Shown here in pieces: positions 60,627 to 64,000 of a stretch of DNA of 64,000 bases. The stretch is taken from assembly GCF_029168945.1 (NCBI RefSeq), contig NC_083603.1, positions 19,406,001 to 19,470,000 of the forward strand. Direction: 5' to 3'. The translations under genes and the position numbers were made by a program. This DNA comes from Cannabis sativa. Taxonomy: Eukaryota > Streptophyta > Magnoliopsida > Rosales > Cannabaceae. The notes under the pieces are model-generated. The model did no database searches, was not told where the DNA came from, and worked only from the letters and a program-made list of their open reading frames with translations. Numbering within the stretch: position 1 is the stretch's first letter; every line of letters starts with the position of its first letter.

Positions 60627-62066
60627 ATGGGAAGAGCTCCTTGTTGTGACAAGGCTAATGTGAAGAAAGGTCCATGGTCACCTGAGGAAGATGCTAAGCT
60701 TAAAGAGTACATAGACAAGTATGGAACTGGTGGCAATTGGATTGCTCTCCCACAGAAAGTTGGTATGTATACATGTTTGAATTTTCAATTTATAATCATT
60801 TATAATAGCTGATGATGACCAGGCTTTTAACATGATGATCTCTTTTGTTTTGACATGTTTTGTATTGTTAAAGAAAATAGATATACATAGAGAGAGAGAG
60901 AGACTGATAAGTGTTTGTTGTTTTGTTTGTGTGTGTGTGTGTATTAATTGTTTTCAGGCCTGAGAAGATGTGGGAAGAGTTGCAGACTGAGATGGCTTAA
61001 CTATCTTAGACCCAACATTAAACATGGAGAATTCTCTGAAGAGGAAGATAATATTATCATTAACCTCTTTGCCAACATTGGAAGCAGGTACTTCATCATA
61101 TACTTTCACCACTTACATAATTTTTTTTTTTTTTTTGGGTTTTTCTTTTCTCCTTAATTTTCAAAATCTACTGCAATGATTTCTTATAAGAAAAAAACGT
61201 TTAAATTTTGCAGAACATCCCACTTATTTTCCTCATGATCTTGTCTTGTCATATTTGAATATATCAATATATTTATTGTGTATTGATTTAAAAGATAAGA
61301 AGTTATTAAACTCATCTATATATATTTACCAAACAACTGTTGTTGCAGATGGTCAATTATAGCAGCTCAGTTGCCAGGCAGAACTGACAATGATATAAAG
61401 AACTACTGGAACACCAAGCTGAAGAAGAAGCTGATGAGCATAATTAATCCAACAACACAAGGACTACTACTGAGAAAGCCTCCTCATCATCATCAACCTT
61501 CCACTATCTCATCTCTTCTTCAACATTCATCATCAACATCTACATCCTCATCTTCATCATCACCATCATCACTAATCTGTACTAGCCAAACAGGGTCTTT
61601 CACTGGATTTGAACAGCCCATATCATCATTCTCACCAACTACTACTATTCTTAACCAAGAGAGTTACCTTACTCAAATGCCACCACATTACCAAGTCAAC
61701 AGAGAAAGTTTTCAGCAACTCATGTTTAGTAATGGTGGTGGTGAAGCCAGTTGCAGCTCTTCAGATGGAAGCAACAGTTTTTACTATAATAATAATAATA
61801 ATGGGGTAAAACAAGAGAACCAGGAAGTAGTGATGATGATGTCAAATGAGGATAGCAACAACAACACCACCATTAATAATGTTAATGTTAATGGAAGTGG
61901 TTTGTGGGGTTCTTCTTCAGAGCAGGCTCCATTAGAGTACTTTGGTCTTGAAGAGATTAAGCAGTTGATTAGTACTAGTAGTAATAATAATAATACCATT
62001 AGTTGCAGCAATTTTTTGTTTGATGAAAGCAAGACAGCGGAGGAAAGGGTCTTGTACTACTTCTGA
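60627..62066 (+). CDS. RAX-like: R2R3-MYB transcription factor, subgroup 14 (RAX/Blind-like), three exons
   Basis: Exons 60627..60762, 60958..61087 and 61349..62066 join to 327 codons. R2 has Trp17, Trp38 and Trp58. R3 has Phe71, Trp90 and Trp109. Introns split Gly46 (phase 1) and Arg89 (phase 2), the standard positions in this family. The start [30 protein letters not shown] and HGEFSEEED point to subgroup 14 (RAX1/2/3, MYB36, MYB68, MYB87, tomato Blind). HGEF and the LFANIGSRW wording lean to the RAX side. The C-terminal half is rich in Ser, His and Asn, with [10 protein letters not shown] and the end LYYF, as in RAX-type proteins. No bHLH-binding signature is seen in R3. Known relatives act in the nucleus, starting axillary meristems or root endodermis. 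The exact orthologue is uncertain. Confidence 0.93.
60763..60957 (+). other. MYB intron 1 (195 bp)
   Basis: GTATGT donor and TTTTCAG acceptor. Contains a GA run (60891..60902) and a GT microsatellite (60928..60942). Confidence 0.93.
61088..61348 (+). other. MYB intron 2 (261 bp)
   Basis: GTACTT donor and GTTGCAG acceptor, splitting the Arg89 codon. Contains a T run of about 16 bases near 61120..61137. Confidence 0.93.
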
Positions 62067-62420
62067 TGCTGACTGTGGGTAAAATCAATCAAAAAGATTT
62101 GGAGAAGAGTGGCAAAGGAAGAGGGGTATGGTTAAAAGATACTACTAGACTTGGACTTGGGTTTCTTTTTGGGTGGGGGAGGTGGTAGGGGTAGTAGGCT
62201 TGGACATCATATACATAATTCTGATGAGTAAACGCTTTTGTTATTTTAAATTTTTTGTTTGGACTGTACATGGTAAAATGTTTCCTCTCTGTTGCATTTC
62301 TTTTTGGGAAATGATGTTGTTTTGAGTACAGTTAACTGCCCCCTTACTCACTCAGACATAAATTTCATGATAGTCAGAATATATCTCATCATCTTTTTCT
62401 ATTTTAGATCATTTTACATT
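62067..62420 (+). other. Probable MYB 3' UTR and terminator region
   Basis: Follows the TGA at 62064..62066. A G-rich patch lies at 62165..62195 and a T-rich stretch near 62235..62260. No clear AATAAA signal can be chosen, so the end of the transcript is unknown. Confidence 0.4.
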
Positions 62421-64000
62421 TTATAAGAACTATGGCTTGGAATTTAAAACCAAGTATATGCACAATTATCAATGTGTTATTTTTTTCTCCAATTAGTAAT
62501 ATTTTCTTCTATTACTATTACAACCTTCTTTTTTTTTTTTGTTTATTTCAAAAGGGATCTATTCAATCCTCAAGCCTTAATGTGAATGCCTTAGATTTTT
62601 CTAATATGCTTGTTAGTAGATTAGTTTTTTTAATCCTTATCTTAACCTTATTAAACAAGTTGCATATTTCATATTGTATATGATCTAAAAAGTCTCATAA
62701 AGAATCAAATTTGGAGTAGAAGAAAACAAAACATGGCAATTGAATACATTAAAGCCTGATAATGACATGTATTTGAAAAACTATGAACAAAGAAATCTTC
62801 AATAAAAATTAGGCTGCATGTTATCGTTAAGTAATATTTTTTTATTGTTTGGTTCATGAGTATAGTAACATGTGAGCCAAGTCTCAATAATTGACAAAAT
62901 TTTGATTAAGACTTGTGCGGTATGGAGGGAGGAGGGACAGAGTACTTGATTATAAGAAAAGGAGTAAATTTATAAACAAATCCCAACTTGGGAAATTGAT
63001 ATTATAAAAAGCAAGATTGAAGGCATTTATAATGAGTGTGATGGAGAATCCTCATAGGGAAGCAGTCCATACCATAGGGCTCCAAAATTACATGATCTAA
63101 GGATAATGATGCCTTGAGTGTGTCATTAATTTAAGCAAAAAAAAAAAAAAAAACAAGAAGAGATAAAAAGTAATTTCCTTTATTTATTTATTTATTTTAA
63201 TGAGGAAAAGCATTAACATTAAACAATGTTTAAAAATAAATGCATTGACCTCTTCACCATTTTTGTTTTCTTCTCCAAGTAGAGAAGACTATTTGAGCTT
63301 TGCCAGCTAAAGGCATTTTATAGTTCATATTAAAAATAAAGTACAATTGTCTTTTAAAGTTATTATCAACTAAGAGGAAAGTTTTTCTAGAATGTCTTTT
63401 CTAGTGCAATGATAAAAATGTCAAAAAGGTAGTTCCTACTGGCCCTTGAAATTTCCAAGAACATCTCTTTTGGCTCATAATTTCTACACAAAGTAAAATT
63501 GATTAATTAATTAGTATGTAAACAGAGATGAACTGTTCATGATAAAATCAAATTTGGGGTGTTTGCTTAAATGGGACATCATAGTTTCAGACTTTTATTA
63601 TCTCTTTAGACAATTTGGTTTTGATCAAGTCTCTAACTTTAATTAATATTCATTCATCTACTGTGGTTTTCTTGTGGGGCCATTAACCAAGAAATTAACA
63701 GTGCTTTAATTTACTTTTCCCAATAATATAAATAAATGATACTATCAAGTTCTTACTGGGGTAGCTCTATTCTCTGAACCCTTCATCATCACCATGGAAA
63801 GAAATGGTTACTGTCACTCACAACAAGCTAAGAACACTTAAGACCAAAAATGGAAATTGCACAAAAACTAAAAAGCAAATTTAATTTTGTTTTGTTTTAC
63901 TGTTCAAGTGTGGTTTAGCTGGACAGACCTTTTATGTAATAGGAAGGTTCTTTCTCTAGCTGGAAAGTCTAGCCTAATAGTCTTGAAAGAATTTTTCAAA
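62421..64000. other. Downstream intergenic region, no gene seen
   Basis: AT-rich, with an A17 run at 63137..63153 and ATTT repeats at 63178..63200. Small frames at 62432..62683 and 62705..62887 are low-complexity and resemble nothing. No transposon ends were seen. Confidence 0.5.

Noticed and set aside
62432..62887. Two small frames downstream of the MYB gene
   Set aside because: Low-complexity composition, no conserved motif and no promoter signal.
63794..63841. A 15-codon frame after CATCATCACCATGG
   Set aside because: Too short, with no recognisable peptide family; the start context alone is weak evidence.

Overview
The window is plant nuclear DNA, almost certainly from a dicot. It holds one recognisable host gene, an R2R3-MYB transcription factor of the RAX/Blind type (subgroup 14) with three exons at 60627..62066. 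About 59 kb upstream of it is a nested stack of transposable elements. The AT-rich background, the intron-bearing MYB, the tRNA-iMet primer sites of the elements and the 5-bp and 8-bp target duplications all fit a plant genome. I cannot name the species from sequence alone.

Layout: (1) 1..17424 is a decayed minus-strand Ty3/gypsy element of the Tat type (element D), split by a young minus-strand Ty1/copia element, N1 (2442..12547, TSD CATAT). (2) 17425..18142 is a plus-strand L1-type LINE ORF2 fragment. (3) 18143..57930 is a plus-strand Ty1/copia element, copia C, which lacks its 5' LTR. It is split inside its protease by gypsy A (20491..52921, minus, TSD CCATG). (4) Gypsy A is itself hit by copia N2 (22541..44441, minus, TSD CTAAC), by a hAT-like MITE (48594..49333, TSD GTAATCAC) and by a copia solo LTR (49477..51331, plus, TSD GTAGG). 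(5) N2 is hit by gypsy B (24672..34130, minus, TSD ACTAC), a nearly intact Ty3/gypsy chromovirus, and by a solo LTR of the same family (36251..38463, TSD ATTCA). (6) 57931..59770 is the 5' part of a minus-strand LINE. (7) 59771..64000 is the MYB gene with its flanks.

The insertion order follows from the nesting: copia C, then gypsy A, then N2, then gypsy B. By eye the LTR pairs differ at about 5 sites in N1, about 30 in N2 and about 30 in gypsy B. Gypsy A is much more worn, and one of its LTRs has lost about 950 bp.

The most interesting biology is the N1/N2 family. Both have 1.9-kb LTRs with a tRNA-iMet primer site and purine tract, but their pol is a fossil. I can still read decayed pre-integrase, integrase and RT-end segments, and the two copies share a stop codon, so the family probably kept moving with proteins supplied by others. 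N1, N2 and copia C also share a long non-coding leader with a repeated GACTCTCGCCTACCGGGAC motif. I found no rRNA, tRNA, CRISPR or bacterial-type system.
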